38,978 bases of DNA from an uncultured Eubacteriales bacterium (GTDB taxonomy: Bacteria; Bacillota; Clostridia; Christensenellales; UBA1242). The stretch lies in the NCBI GenBank assembly GCA_900321185.1, contig ONVD01000033.1:1-38978 (forward strand), given 5' to 3'. The position numbers and the translations under genes were made by a program. The notes beneath the pieces are model-generated. The model did not search any database. It saw only the letters and a program-made list of their open reading frames with translations, and had not been told where the DNA came from. Position 1 is the first letter of the stretch; each line of letters opens with the position of its first letter. Of this stretch, positions 23,864 to 33,275 are shown piece by piece.

Positions 23864-24316
23864 ATGAAACTGTGCTCTCTAAGTGCGGATTTTAGTGCGA
23901 CATTTAGCGACATTGGCGAGACGACAATAGACGCACCTGCCAACATTGCTATTACGGATATTTCCCTTTACGTTTATCCTAATAATATAGAGGCCGATGA
24001 TGAAAAAATTGACGGGATAGAGGTAAAGGACGGTTATATTGTGATTTCTCTTGATGATTACTCAACTTTTGGCATTAATTATAACATGAGTGACACATTT
24101 AATGATACAACTATCGACGCTATTAAGTACTCTTCTGAGGCAAAAGAGTTGCGTATCAATTTGGAATGGGCTAAAGCTAAAATTTCTGAGAGTCAATACT
24201 TTACTATCATCTCATTTGGTTCAGATAATCAATATAGCATTAGACTTTATATGTATCCATCTAAAACATCAACCGATGATACAACGGACTCTTCAGAGTC
24301 AACAACAAACGAATAA
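23864..24316 (+). CDS. Possible remnant of a secreted or surface protein
   Basis: Open frame of 150 aa with plausible beta-rich coding content (ADFSATFSDIGETTIDAPAN, TDISLYVYPNN, YTFNDTTIDAIKY-like) and a Ser/Thr/Asp tail. It lacks an RBS at its first ATG and no signal peptide is in frame. A strong AAGGAGG at 23776 has no usable start after it. A nearby frame encodes a hydrophobic KKFNFFVLLL stretch before a stop. This suggests the 5' end was lost by frameshift or deletion. A good terminator follows at 24337. Probably a truncated gene; a functional small protein is less likely. Confidence 0.45.
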   Translation: MKLCSLSADFSATFSDIGETTIDAPANIAITDISLYVYPNNIEADDEKIDGIEVKDGYIVISLDDYSTFGINYNMSDTFNDTTIDAIKYSSEAKELRINLEWAKAKISESQYFTIISFGSDNQYSIRLYMYPSKTSTDDTTDSSESTTNE

Positions 24317-24336
24317 AAATATTGTTAATAAAAATA

Positions 24337-24366
24337 AAAACTGCATTAGGTTAATGCAGTTTTTTT
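24337..24366 (+). terminator. Terminator after the 23864-24316 frame
   Basis: AAAACTGCATTA and its complement (12-bp stem, 3-nt loop) followed by seven T. Confidence 0.85.
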
Positions 24367-24817
24367 GTTGTTAAAATTGGTATCATTTGGTATATTCGCA
24401 AATTGCTATTTGCCGAGTCTATTGATTATTTGTAGTTGCTCTTGATGGTGCGTTTTTTGCGTTGTTAGATTGGATGAGAGTTGAATAAATTATTTTTTGT
24501 TAAGCACATTAGTTTGTTGATTTGTTAATTATATGGTAAAGCATTGTCTGTATTTTTTTGGTCACGCCCCATCCGACCTTTATTTACAAAAGAGTAAAAA
24601 TTTGACAATTTGGTATTGACTTTTGCTAATATATATGCAACAATGACCTTAATATTTAAAAAAAGGAGGAGTTAAAAAATGATTATTTACGTACATGTCG
24701 AGGTACTTGTCAAATAGATATCCAAGCAAAAAATGTTGTGTTTGTTTGGTGATTTGATTTGTGGCACAGTGGGTGTCACTTAGTAATTTAACAATTTAAT
24801 AAATCGAGGAGAGAATT
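24367..24817. promoter_or_regulatory. Leader region of the ABC exporter
   Basis: 450 bp without a long gene. It contains a small G+C-rich patch (GGTCACGCCCCATCCGACC at 24560-24578), a possible promoter (TTGACA at 24602, TAATAT at 24627, 19-bp spacer), a strong AAAAGGAGG, and a 12-codon open frame at 24679. A near-perfect hairpin (GTGGCAC / GTGTCAC) follows at about 24759. Its length and content suggest regulation of the exporter after transcription start. Confidence 0.4.
24679..24717 (+). CDS. Possible 12-codon leader peptide upstream of the ABC exporter
   Basis: ATG at 24679 has an excellent site (AAAAGGAGGAG, 8-10 nt spacing) and encodes MIIYVHVEVLVK, then TAG. It lies 100 bp before the exporter start, which has its own RBS (CGAGGAG). 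Short leader peptides before resistance or exporter genes act by ribosome stalling; that role here is inference. It could also be a stump of a lost gene. Confidence 0.4.
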   Translation: MIIYVHVEVLVK

Positions 24818-26668
24818 ATGAAGAATGAATTAAATTCTCTTACTCGTAAAGAACGAAAAGAACAAAAAAAATTAATTAAACGTGAACGCTATTTTCAAAA
24901 ATATGGCATTTATTCTCCTAATCTTCAAGAGAAAAAAGAATTATCTGGGCTCAAAAATACGGGCAAAATGTTCAGATATTTTAAGGGACACGGCTGGCAA
25001 CTGGCAATCATGGTTGTGTTGTTAATTTTGACAGTCGTTGTTGATATAGTTTCAAGTTGTAACCTTGCAATTGTTGTGGACAAAGTCGTTGCGGGCGATT
25101 TTGCACACATTTGGCCAAACTTGTTGCTTTACGGTTTAACTTTTTTTACTGGTATTATTTATTTTGTCTATGATATCGTCAGTGCGCGAATGAGGAATGA
25201 TGTAACTTACCAAATTCGAAAAGACGTTGTCAAGGCAACCGAAGCATCAAAAATTACAAAATTTGATACAATGGAATCTGGAAAGATAATTTCGAGACTT
25301 AACTCGGACCCCAGTTCTTTTGCAAGCAATTTTGACGATATTTTATTCAAAATAAAACAGTTGATAAATCGTTTTGGGGTATTGTTTATTTTTGTTGCTT
25401 TTAGTTGGAAATATAGTTTGTATCTTGTTGTGGCAGTGATTTTACTTTATTTAATCGATAGGTTTATCATAAACAAACTAATTATTCCAGCAAGGGCGCG
25501 AGACGAGGCCATAGATGACAATTTTAACAGTCAGTCATCCGAGTTGGTGCGTGGAATTAGGGATATCAAAAACTTAAATATAGCGCCACACTTTATCAAC
25601 AAATTTAACAAAACAGCAAAACATTTGCGAAATTCCAATATTGATGAAAGTGCAAAATCTGCTTTTGAAAACGATTTTTTTGGCGGGTCTGGTTTTTTTG
25701 ACATTATTTATTTGGGTGGTTTTTTATTGAGTATTTATCTAGTTTCTGTGGGCGAGTTAAGTGTAGGGCAGTTTTCAACAATGATGATGTATGCATATGA
25801 TGTATTTTTTATATCTTACAACTTTTCCAGCATTTACAAAATTGCGCGTAAAATGGAGGTAAGCGCAAAGCGTATGTGTGAACTTTTGGATGAGGACAAA
25901 AATCCAAAAGAGCAATTTGGCAATGTTGTTTTGCAAAATCCAAAAGGAAGCCTTGAGTTTGAGAACGTAAAGTTTGGTTATGACAACCAAGTTGTTTTTG
26001 ATAACTTGAGTTTTAAAATTCCTGCCAAAAAATGTGTGGGAATAGTGGGTGCAAGTGGCGAAGGTAAGAGTACTATTTTTAATTTAATTCAGCGTATGTA
26101 CGATGTTGATGATGGGCGTGTTTTGATTGATGGTACGGATGTGCGTGACCTAACAAAAGATAGTTTGCGCGACACCGTCAGCATCGTTTCGCAAAGTCCT
26201 TACATATTTAACATGACAATTTTGGAAAATCTCAAACTTGTCAATCCGCAGGCAACTCAAGACGAAATTGAGGAAGCGTGCAAACGTGCTGCGATTTTAG
26301 ATTTTATTTTGTCCAAACCAGATGGTTTCAACACTTTTGTGGGCGAAGGTGGAGTCATGCTTAGTGGCGGACAAAAACAAAGAATAGCAATCGCACGTGC
26401 ATTCCTAAAGAAGAGTAAAATCTTGCTTTTGGACGAAGCAACTAGTGCGTTGGACAACAAAAGTCAAAATGAGATAAAGAAAGCAATTCACAATATGCAA
26501 TCTACTTGTACAATCATGATTATTGCTCACCGCCTTAGTACCGTGCAAGATTGTGACACAATTATGGTGCTAGATGAGCACAAAGTTGTAGGCGCGGGCA
26601 AACACGAAGCGTTAATAAAAAATTGCAAAGCTTATCGTGAACTTTACGAGCAAGAAGAAAAAGAATAA
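24818..26668 (+). CDS. ABC exporter, fused membrane and ATPase domains
   Basis: 616 aa. A 50-residue basic N-terminal extension (RKERKEQKKLIKRERY) precedes six membrane helices (about 60-330, ABC_membrane type I exporter). The ATPase follows: Walker A GASGEGKST (about 411-419), Q-loop SIVSQSPY, signature LSGGQKQR (about 514), Walker B KILLLDEATSALD (about 533-545), H-loop AHRLS (about 571). All catalytic residues are present, so homodimeric export of a lipid, peptide or drug is expected. No partner half-transporter is nearby. By eye its codon choice (fewer CTA Leu, more GGC/GGG Gly) differs from neighbours, so it may be acquired. Confidence 0.93.
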   Translation: MKNELNSLTRKERKEQKKLIKRERYFQKYGIYSPNLQEKKELSGLKNTGKMFRYFKGHGWQLAIMVVLLILTVVVDIVSSCNLAIVVDKVVAGDFAHIWPNLLLYGLTFFTGIIYFVYDIVSARMRNDVTYQIRKDVVKATEASKITKFDTMESGKIISRLNSDPSSFASNFDDILFKIKQLINRFGVLFIFVAFSWKYSLYLVVAVILLYLIDRFIINKLIIPARARDEAIDDNFNSQSSELVRGIRDIKNLNIAPHFINKFNKTAKHLRNSNIDESAKSAFENDFFGGSGFFDIIYLGGFLLSIYLVSVGELSVGQFSTMMMYAYDVFFISYNFSSIYKIARKMEVSAKRMCELLDEDKNPKEQFGNVVLQNPKGSLEFENVKFGYDNQVVFDNLSFKIPAKKCVGIVGASGEGKSTIFNLIQRMYDVDDGRVLIDGTDVRDLTKDSLRDTVSIVSQSPYIFNMTILENLKLVNPQATQDEIEEACKRAAILDFILSKPDGFNTFVGEGGVMLSGGQKQRIAIARAFLKKSKILLLDEATSALDNKSQNEIKKAIHNMQSTCTIMIIAHRLSTVQDCDTIMVLDEHKVVGAGKHEALIKNCKAYRELYEQEEKE

Positions 26669-26671
26669 ATC

Positions 26672-26702
26672 AAAAAACATCGAATTAACTTCGGTGTTTT
26701 TT
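26672..26702 (+). terminator. Terminator of the ABC exporter
   Basis: AAAAAACATCGAA pairs with TTCGGTGTTTTTT (one G-T pair), with a T run in the 3' arm. Confidence 0.8.
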
Positions 26703-26921
26703 CCTTTTAAGTCTATCTTGCATATTTTTAAATCACAGTTTAGATTTAGTTAACAAAAATATTGGTAGTTTTTGCCCGTTCAATTTATGGTATGCAAAAA
26801 GTATTTTTGTAGTTAATTTTGTAAGACTTGCAAAAGTTTTATTTAAAAATTTTATGCGTTTTTTCATATTTATGCTTTTTGTAGAATATTTTAAATTAAC
26901 TTTACCTTTTAAGGAGTAATT

Positions 26922-28394
26922 ATGAACAATATTTACCAAGACATAGCTACCCGAACTAATGGTGACATCTATATTGGTGTGGTGGGCCCTGTGCGCGTGG
27001 GCAAATCTACGTTTATCACTCAGTTTATGCAGAGTTTTGTGCTTCCCAATATGGCAAACGACAGTGTCAAGACATTTACTATAGACGAGTTGCCACAATC
27101 TGCTGACGGAGTAGCGATTATGACCACCCAACCAAAATTTGTGCCAGCCAAGTCTGTGCGAGTCAATTTGGATGATACTATTAGTGCCAATGTGCGCCTG
27201 ATAGACTGCGTTGGTTATTTGGTTGATGGTGCGCAAGGTGATAAGGTAGACAACAAGGCACGAATGGTGCGCACACCTTGGTCCGAAAGTCCAATGCCAT
27301 TTGAAAAGGCAGCCGAATTTGGCACACACAAAGTGGTGGCAGAACATTCTACAGTTGCGGTGCTAGTTACCACCGACGGTAGTTTTGGTAATATCCCACG
27401 TGCCAATTTTGAGAATGCAGAAGGTCGTCTAGTAAAAGAATTGCATGAACATAACAAGCCGTTTGCTATAGTGTTAAACTCTAGTCATCCAACAGACGAT
27501 GATACACAAAAATTAGCACATGAGATGCAACAAAAATACAACGCAAGTGTGATACCTATGGATGTAAGGTCTATGCAGACAGAAGATGTAAAGCAGGTGT
27601 TTGAGGGTATTTTGCAAGATTTTGACGTAACTGCGATAGAGATGAATATGCCAGAATGGTTAACCGCGTTGCCATTTGACAATCCAATCATTCAAGAGGT
27701 GACCACTGCGTTATCCAATGTATCTGTGGGGGCGGACAAAGTTGTATCTTTTGCCAACATGGGTACATTGTTTGGCGACAGTGAACGTTTTGAACCACTA
27801 AATACAAGCAATATAGATATGGGCAATGGTCACGTGACATATGACCTTGTGCCGAAGCCAAGCCTATTTTACAATGTACTATCTAGTCAATGCGGAATGG
27901 AGATAAACTCAGACTTTGAACTTATATCTCACATAAAAGAATTGGCGTTAGCAAAAAAAGAGTATGACAAGTTAAAATCTGCCCTAGATGACGTCAGTGC
28001 TACTGGCTATGGAGTGGTAGAGCCAAGTGTAGATGATTTGGAGTTTGCAGAGCCAGAGTTGGTCCGTCAAGGTGGCAAATGGGGTGTAAGGTTGCGTGCT
28101 AGTGCACCTAGCATTCACCTTATGCGTGTAGACCTTGAGACCGAGATTAGTCCAATAGTTGGCTCGGAAGAACAATCTAAAGAGTTGATAGACTATATCA
28201 ATACACAGCGAGAGGAAAATCCACAAAATGTTTGGCAAATCAACATGTTTGGCAAAAGCTTGCAATCCATGATGACTGGCGGAATAGAATCCAAGATTAA
28301 TGCAATGCCAATTGAGGCACAAAAAAAGATGCGCAAGACCCTAACACGCATTGTTAACGAAGGCAAGGGTGGAATCATCTGCATATTGCTCTAA
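26922..28394 (+). CDS. spoIVA: Stage IV sporulation protein A, spore coat morphogenetic ATPase
   Basis: 490 aa, RBS TAAGGAG. Starts MNNIYQDIATRTNGDIYIGV with the P-loop GPVRVGKST (residues 22-30), as in SpoIVA of Bacillus and Clostridium. The middle domain includes LIDCVGYLV and TDGSFG, and the C-terminus ends NEGKGGIICILL, matching the SpoIVA tail that anchors to SpoVM on the forespore. It hydrolyses ATP to polymerise into the coat basement layer around the forespore. Expected to be made in the mother cell (sigma-E in model species); I could not find a convincing sigma-E promoter in the 220 bp upstream. It marks the organism as spore-forming or descended from spore formers. Confidence 0.96.
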   Translation: MNNIYQDIATRTNGDIYIGVVGPVRVGKSTFITQFMQSFVLPNMANDSVKTFTIDELPQSADGVAIMTTQPKFVPAKSVRVNLDDTISANVRLIDCVGYLVDGAQGDKVDNKARMVRTPWSESPMPFEKAAEFGTHKVVAEHSTVAVLVTTDGSFGNIPRANFENAEGRLVKELHEHNKPFAIVLNSSHPTDDDTQKLAHEMQQKYNASVIPMDVRSMQTEDVKQVFEGILQDFDVTAIEMNMPEWLTALPFDNPIIQEVTTALSNVSVGADKVVSFANMGTLFGDSERFEPLNTSNIDMGNGHVTYDLVPKPSLFYNVLSSQCGMEINSDFELISHIKELALAKKEYDKLKSALDDVSATGYGVVEPSVDDLEFAEPELVRQGGKWGVRLRASAPSIHLMRVDLETEISPIVGSEEQSKELIDYINTQREENPQNVWQINMFGKSLQSMMTGGIESKINAMPIEAQKKMRKTLTRIVNEGKGGIICILL

Positions 28395-28411
28395 TTTACA
28401 ATTTTAACTTA

Positions 28412-28441
28412 TGCATCTTATCTAACAGATAAGGTGTTTTT
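28412..28441 (+). terminator. Terminator of spoIVA
   Basis: CATCTTATCT, loop AAC, AGATAAGGTG (one G-T pair), then TTTTT. Confidence 0.8.
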
Positions 28442-28567
28442 GTATATTTTGGCTCTTTGATGGCAAAGCTAAAGATGGCAAAGTGTCAAAACATTCAATA
28501 ACTTGATTATTTTTTATAAAAACAAACCAAATCTTATTTTACTTTGCTTTATTTTTTTTTAACATTA

Positions 28568-28576
28568 TGCTATAAT
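28568..28576 (+). promoter_or_regulatory. Extended -10 promoter of ftsH
   Basis: TGCTATAAT is an extended -10 (TGnTATAAT). The -35 side is T-rich without a clear match at 17 bp. The leader is about 28 nt. Confidence 0.55.
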
Positions 28577-28609
28577 TTGATAAATAATTTTTTCAAAGGA
28601 GACATAATA

Positions 28610-30853
28610 GTGGCAGAATTACAACCAAGAAGGAAAATATCATGGCTATGGTGGATACTACTGGCAGTGCTTGTCATAGCCTTGATTATATCATTTGGTA
28701 TAAAGACTGATAACAAAGAGATAGACTGGTCTGAGTTTACGACACACGCCGAAGCAGGCGAGGTGTCTGATATCTATGCGGTGGGAGGTACAATCTATGG
28801 TCGTTATACTGAGAGCGCTGTTGACGAAAAAGGCAACAAACTAACCACTCTCTCAACTGAAGACCGTGAACGTGACGTCCAAGCGAGATATGATTTTACT
28901 TGCACATATGTAAGTAGTGAGTATCTTATGAATTATATTGACAAAGTCAACGAGACGCTAAGCAGTACTACAGGCATGACAAAGATTAATGCAGACTTTA
29001 AGGTACAAAGTGCAAGTTGGTTAGAACAAATTTGGCCTTTTGTCTACATTATACTCATGCTGTTGATGTTCTGGTTTATCTTTAGTGCACTCAATCGCAT
29101 GAACGGCAAAAATATGGACTTTGCCAAAAATAAAGCACGCGTTGACACGGACATAAAAGTTCGCTTTAGTGATGTGGCAGGTTGTGACGAAGAAAAACGC
29201 GAAGTGCAAGAATTGGTAGAGTTTTTAAAGAATCCAAAGAAGTTTACTGACCTTGGCGCACGCATACCAAAGGGTGTATTGTTAGTGGGTAAACCTGGTA
29301 CTGGTAAGACACTATTAGCCAAAGCTATCGCAGGTGAGGCTGGTGTGCCATTTTTTAGCATTACTGGTAGTGACTTTGTAGAGATGTTTGTGGGTGTTGG
29401 TGCGGCACGTGTTAGAGACCTTTTTGAGACAGCAAAGAAACAACAACCATGCATCATTTTTATTGACGAAATCGATGCAGTAGGTAGACATCGTGGCACG
29501 GGTATAGGCAACACAAATGACGAGCGTGAGCAGACACTCAACCAATTGTTGGTACAAATGGATGGTTTTGAATCTAGTGATGGTATAATAGTGCTGGCGG
29601 CAACCAACCGCCCAGATGTGCTAGACCCAGCATTACTTCGTGCTGGTAGGTTTGACCGACAAATTGTTGTCAACCCACCAGATGTAAGGGGTAGAGAAAA
29701 GATTTTGAGATTGTATGCAAAGAATAAACCTTTTGCAGATAATATCAACTTTGCAGAGATTGCAAAGATGATTCCTGGTGATACAGGTGCGGATATCGAG
29801 AATATTATCAACGAGGCCGCTATTCTTGCCGCTCGTGACAATCGTGCAATCATCACACAATCGGATATTATGGAAGGTATCAGCAAGGTCGAGATGGGGC
29901 CACAAAAACGCAGTGCTGTGATGACGCCAGAGCAACAAAAGTTGACTGCTTATCACGAATCTGGACATGCAATTGTGTCCAAGTCAGTTACTGAGTTTGC
30001 TCAGACCGTGCAAGAGATTAGTATTATCCAACGTGGTATGGCTGGCGGATATACAGCACACACACCAAAAGAAGATACCAATATGTTTACGCGTGAGCAA
30101 TTGTTAGACCACATTTGTATCGCCATGGGTGGACGTGCAGCTGAATATATCAAATATGGTAAATACAGCACTGGTCCAAGCAATGATATCAAGGTGGCAA
30201 CTGACATGGCGCGTGCAATGGTTACCGAGTACGGTATGAGTGACAAACTGGGTCCTGTGTGTTATTCTAACGAGCAAGAGATGTTTTTGGGTCGTGACTT
30301 CCAGTCTCAACGTAACTATAGTGAGCACACAGCACAACTAATTGACGATGAGATTAGAGACGTACTAGAACAGCAATTCCAACGTGCTATTGCTATCTTA
30401 AAAGAGAAAAATGCTATTCTTGAGAATATGATGGCAGTGTTAGTAAAGAAAGAGACAATCTATTCTCAAGATGTAGATGCGTTAATGTCTGGCGAGTCGG
30501 TAGACCAAGTTATTGAGAATATCGAAAAGCGTCAAGCAGAATTAGATAAACAGGACCAACAAGCACGAGAAGAAAAAGCAAAACGCGACAAAGAACGCGA
30601 AAAGCAAGAACAAGAAAAAATGAAAAACTTGCGTGAACAAGCTATGATGGCATACGAATTGGGTGTGGACACGGATGTAGTGTCGGATTTGCCTAAAACA
30701 CAAAATCAACAAACAGACGATACAAGTAAGCAACAAGCAAATACAGAATCGACAGGACAATCAATGACTAAAAACAACCCTGTCGAAACAACGACAGACG
30801 AACAAAAAACAAATACAACAAAAAAGACAGACGACAAACCAAAAGATAATTAA
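28610..30853 (+). CDS. ftsH: ATP-dependent zinc metalloprotease FtsH
   Basis: 747 aa from a GTG start at 28610, set by AAAGGAG 8 nt before it. Two membrane helices (about 12-31 and 140-160) flank a small extracytoplasmic domain. The AAA module has Walker A GKPGTGKT (about 227-234), Walker [16 protein letters not shown] and the second region of homology [18 protein letters not shown]. The protease zinc site is HESGH (449-453). It degrades membrane and short-lived cytosolic proteins. The length exceeds the usual 610-650 because of a Gln/Lys/Glu coiled tail and a Thr/Asn/Gln-rich end (about 620-747). Single-gene unit. Confidence 0.97.
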   Translation: MAELQPRRKISWLWWILLAVLVIALIISFGIKTDNKEIDWSEFTTHAEAGEVSDIYAVGGTIYGRYTESAVDEKGNKLTTLSTEDRERDVQARYDFTCTYVSSEYLMNYIDKVNETLSSTTGMTKINADFKVQSASWLEQIWPFVYIILMLLMFWFIFSALNRMNGKNMDFAKNKARVDTDIKVRFSDVAGCDEEKREVQELVEFLKNPKKFTDLGARIPKGVLLVGKPGTGKTLLAKAIAGEAGVPFFSITGSDFVEMFVGVGAARVRDLFETAKKQQPCIIFIDEIDAVGRHRGTGIGNTNDEREQTLNQLLVQMDGFESSDGIIVLAATNRPDVLDPALLRAGRFDRQIVVNPPDVRGREKILRLYAKNKPFADNINFAEIAKMIPGDTGADIENIINEAAILAARDNRAIITQSDIMEGISKVEMGPQKRSAVMTPEQQKLTAYHESGHAIVSKSVTEFAQTVQEISIIQRGMAGGYTAHTPKEDTNMFTREQLLDHICIAMGGRAAEYIKYGKYSTGPSNDIKVATDMARAMVTEYGMSDKLGPVCYSNEQEMFLGRDFQSQRNYSEHTAQLIDDEIRDVLEQQFQRAIAILKEKNAILENMMAVLVKKETIYSQDVDALMSGESVDQVIENIEKRQAELDKQDQQAREEKAKRDKEREKQEQEKMKNLREQAMMAYELGVDTDVVSDLPKTQNQQTDDTSKQQANTESTGQSMTKNNPVETTTDEQKTNTTKKTDDKPKDN

Positions 30854-30870
30854 AAATTAGTGTATTTTGG

Positions 30871-30899
30871 TTGCTAGAATACAAAAAGTGTGTTATATT
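30871..30899 (+). promoter_or_regulatory. Promoter of the 30927-31520 gene
   Basis: TTGCTA, 17-bp spacer, TATATT, just after the ftsH stop. Confidence 0.6.
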
Positions 30900-30926
30900 G
30901 ATTGATATTAAATTAAGGTGGTTTTT

Positions 30927-31520
30927 ATGAAAGAGAAGACATCAAAAATTATTATGATTACCAGTTTCAGCATTATTGGTGTGCTGATTCTTGCCGTGAT
31001 TTTGTCAGCTGTGATTTCAGTCAATCGTGGTTTTGCGTTTAACGACAAACCAGATACACTGGTAGTACATTATGGAGACTCTAGCAAAGTGTTATATAGT
31101 GACAAAATAAGTGACCAAGACGGCATTTATGACGAGTTATTAGATAAACTAAGTGACGCTGGTAGATTTAAAGTCATAGACTCTACATTTGGTGGCTATG
31201 GAGACAAATCTGCAGGCACCGAATACTTGACTAGTAGTGTGACATTTTCGACATTGTACAATGAGAGTACCGAGGCATGTTTAGAGTTCCGTTGGCAAAA
31301 TGCTCAAAAGACGACATATGTAAATAGCGAGGGTAAGACTATAGACTATTCTTATGACCGTGCATACATCTCATTGTCTAGTGAAAATGGTGTAAAAAAG
31401 ATTAATGCATATCTTCGTACCAGTGGTACTACAAATACTTATTCTCGTGTGGTTTATTACGGATATCTTAATACCTGTGAGTTATATGAGTATGTTGCAT
31501 CATTAAATTATGGCGCATAA
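30927..31520 (+). CDS. N-terminally anchored extracytoplasmic protein, unknown
   Basis: 197 aa from ATG 30927 (AAGGTGG upstream). An N-terminal membrane helix (IIMITSFSIIGVLILAVILSAVI, about 6-30) is followed by a polar beta-rich domain outside the cell (DTLVVHYGDSSKVLYSD, STLYNESTEACLEFRW, SYDRAYISLSSENG) with several aromatic residues. It has two Cys far apart. No recognised family. It has its own promoter and a terminator. Confidence 0.75.
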   Translation: MKEKTSKIIMITSFSIIGVLILAVILSAVISVNRGFAFNDKPDTLVVHYGDSSKVLYSDKISDQDGIYDELLDKLSDAGRFKVIDSTFGGYGDKSAGTEYLTSSVTFSTLYNESTEACLEFRWQNAQKTTYVNSEGKTIDYSYDRAYISLSSENGVKKINAYLRTSGTTNTYSRVVYYGYLNTCELYEYVASLNYGA

Positions 31521-31550
31521 TTATCTTTAAAAATAATCTAATACAACAAT

Positions 31551-31583
31551 AAAAGAGTCTAACAAAAGTTAGGTTCTTTTTGT
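31551..31583 (+). terminator. Terminator of the 30927-31520 gene
   Basis: A 13-bp stem (AAAAGAGTCTAAC with GTTAGGTTCTTTT, two G-T pairs) with loop AAAA and a T run. Confidence 0.75.
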
Positions 31584-31662
31584 ATTTTGGGTCTATATCT
31601 CCTAACATACGGATACCCCAAATATCTATATTTATTTTGTGTTTCATCTAAAATGTTATATA

Positions 31663-31691
31663 TTGACAAAAAGTCTTTTTTATTATAAAAT
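31663..31691 (+). promoter_or_regulatory. Promoter of the first transglutaminase-like gene
   Basis: TTGACA (31663-31668), 17-bp spacer, TAAAAT (31686-31691). It overlaps the alternative upstream ATG at 31690, supporting the later start. Confidence 0.7.
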
Positions 31692-31719
31692 GAAATCAAC
31701 GAATAAGATAGGAGAATTA

Positions 31720-33063
31720 ATGCAACATATATATATTAATGGGAAAGATAATTGGACGTCTGAGGATATCAAAAAAATAGTTGGATATGCTCTATTAAGA
31801 AGGTATTTTCGTAGTGATACTTTTGGAGTAAAAGAGCGATTATCCCATGGAGACTACGTGTTTGTTGACACTGTACTCCGACCTTCTTCGTACTTTGACG
31901 TACTAAAGTACAAAGGAGTTTACGCACCTGTCCTAAATGAGCTGTGTAAAGAGTCAGTAGAATTATTTTTAAAAAAGAAAGCCCAAAAGCCAAGCACGGC
32001 AGTATTACCTAAATATACCATAAACTTAGTTTTTGACGTAAAGCCAGGTGAATTAACTAAAGAGAAGTGCCAAAATATATCTAACATTTTGGCAGAAATG
32101 AGGAAATACACGACCACTATTCTAGATGTTACTGCACGAAAATTAAGTAACGAAGAGTTTGACAATTTGTCGACCATACCTCAAGACTTGTTTAATTACA
32201 CATTGCTATCTTCGCAGGACTCATATGATGGTAGACGAAAAAACGGCAATTTTGTTTTTCATAAATACAAACTGACAGACTTTATTCAAGCATATGCCAA
32301 TGCAGATGAATTTTTGGATAGTCTAAAAGACAAAGATTTGACCCCGTTTGAGAAATACATCCTAATACATGACCATGTAGCTAATCGCATATACACAAAC
32401 CAAACAATTTATTGGGATACGATTAATAATGAATACACAGATGATCGCATGCATTATGGATATTTTTTTGAGCACGACACTAGGGATAACCGAAGGTTTA
32501 CTCAAGACCACTGTGTCAACCTAATTGGTTCACTTATAACAGATAATATCATTTGTGGTGGATACGCGAAACAAATGGCATATTTTTGCGAGCGCGTAGG
32601 CATACAATGTGAAGAGATTGCTTCTATGAACATTAACCACCCAAATAAATCTGGACATAAATATAATATAGTGCATATCAAAGATGACAAATACAACATA
32701 AATTCGACCTATCTTTGCGATGCATGTTGGGATTCTAGACAAACTAAGGACAGCAAAGAAAAAATTTATCTTTTTGCGTTTTTACCTATGCAAGATATAA
32801 AATATGATGACCACAGAGATTTCTTCCCACAAAGCCTTAAAATAAAATATTCTGGATATCAATCTCAAATTATCACTCTAGAAACTGTCAAAAAAGCAAT
32901 AGCCAGTGCATACAAGAAAATAGGTCAAAAACCCAACGTAGATGCAGATATGGAACACAACATATCCCTAAGTTATGTTTTTGACCCAGAAGCAGAGAAT
33001 TGCTTTAACCAAGCAGGTCTACAACAAGCTCTTAGACCAAAGGTGCAATTTGTTCGTAGATAA
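31720..33063 (+). CDS. Transglutaminase-like (papain-fold) protein, copy A, Asn at the expected Asp
   Basis: 447 aa from ATG 31720 (AGGAG 6 nt before; earlier ATGs lie inside the promoter). No signal peptide or membrane helix, so cytoplasmic. The C-terminal half holds the core: IICGGYAKQMAYFCERVGIQCEE (Cys279), SGHKYNIVHI (His313) and KYNINSTYLCDACWD, where the usual third triad residue is Asn328 instead of Asp. The N-terminal 230 residues (GKDNWTSEDIKKIVGYALL) are shared in outline with the neighbour. Members of this fold act as proteases, amidases or cross-linkers; with Asn at the third position activity may be reduced or altered. Tandem with copy B. Confidence 0.8.
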   Translation: MQHIYINGKDNWTSEDIKKIVGYALLRRYFRSDTFGVKERLSHGDYVFVDTVLRPSSYFDVLKYKGVYAPVLNELCKESVELFLKKKAQKPSTAVLPKYTINLVFDVKPGELTKEKCQNISNILAEMRKYTTTILDVTARKLSNEEFDNLSTIPQDLFNYTLLSSQDSYDGRRKNGNFVFHKYKLTDFIQAYANADEFLDSLKDKDLTPFEKYILIHDHVANRIYTNQTIYWDTINNEYTDDRMHYGYFFEHDTRDNRRFTQDHCVNLIGSLITDNIICGGYAKQMAYFCERVGIQCEEIASMNINHPNKSGHKYNIVHIKDDKYNINSTYLCDACWDSRQTKDSKEKIYLFAFLPMQDIKYDDHRDFFPQSLKIKYSGYQSQIITLETVKKAIASAYKKIGQKPNVDADMEHNISLSYVFDPEAENCFNQAGLQQALRPKVQFVRR

Positions 33064-33275
33064 TTTACACAATATATTGATAATGAAAAATAAAGATATG
33101 CATTAATACCACAAAGTTTTTTTGCTATATAATGACTTGAACCTAATATAAACTCACTAAAATTTTTTATTTGATAAAAGACCAAGCACAAAATTGTTTT
33201 ACAAAGCGTTTTAACCAACTTGACAAACAAAAATTATACAAAAAATAAAAAGCATTATGACCATGGAGGAATATT

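Noticed and set aside
26703-26921. Sigma-E promoter for spoIVA
   Set aside because: TCATATT at 26864 resembles a -35, but no acceptable CATACA-type -10 follows at the right spacing.
29044-29886. 280-aa minus-strand open frame inside ftsH
   Set aside because: Mirror of the ftsH reading frame; no RBS or promoter, and the Ser/Arg/Pro-rich translation is typical of antisense frames.
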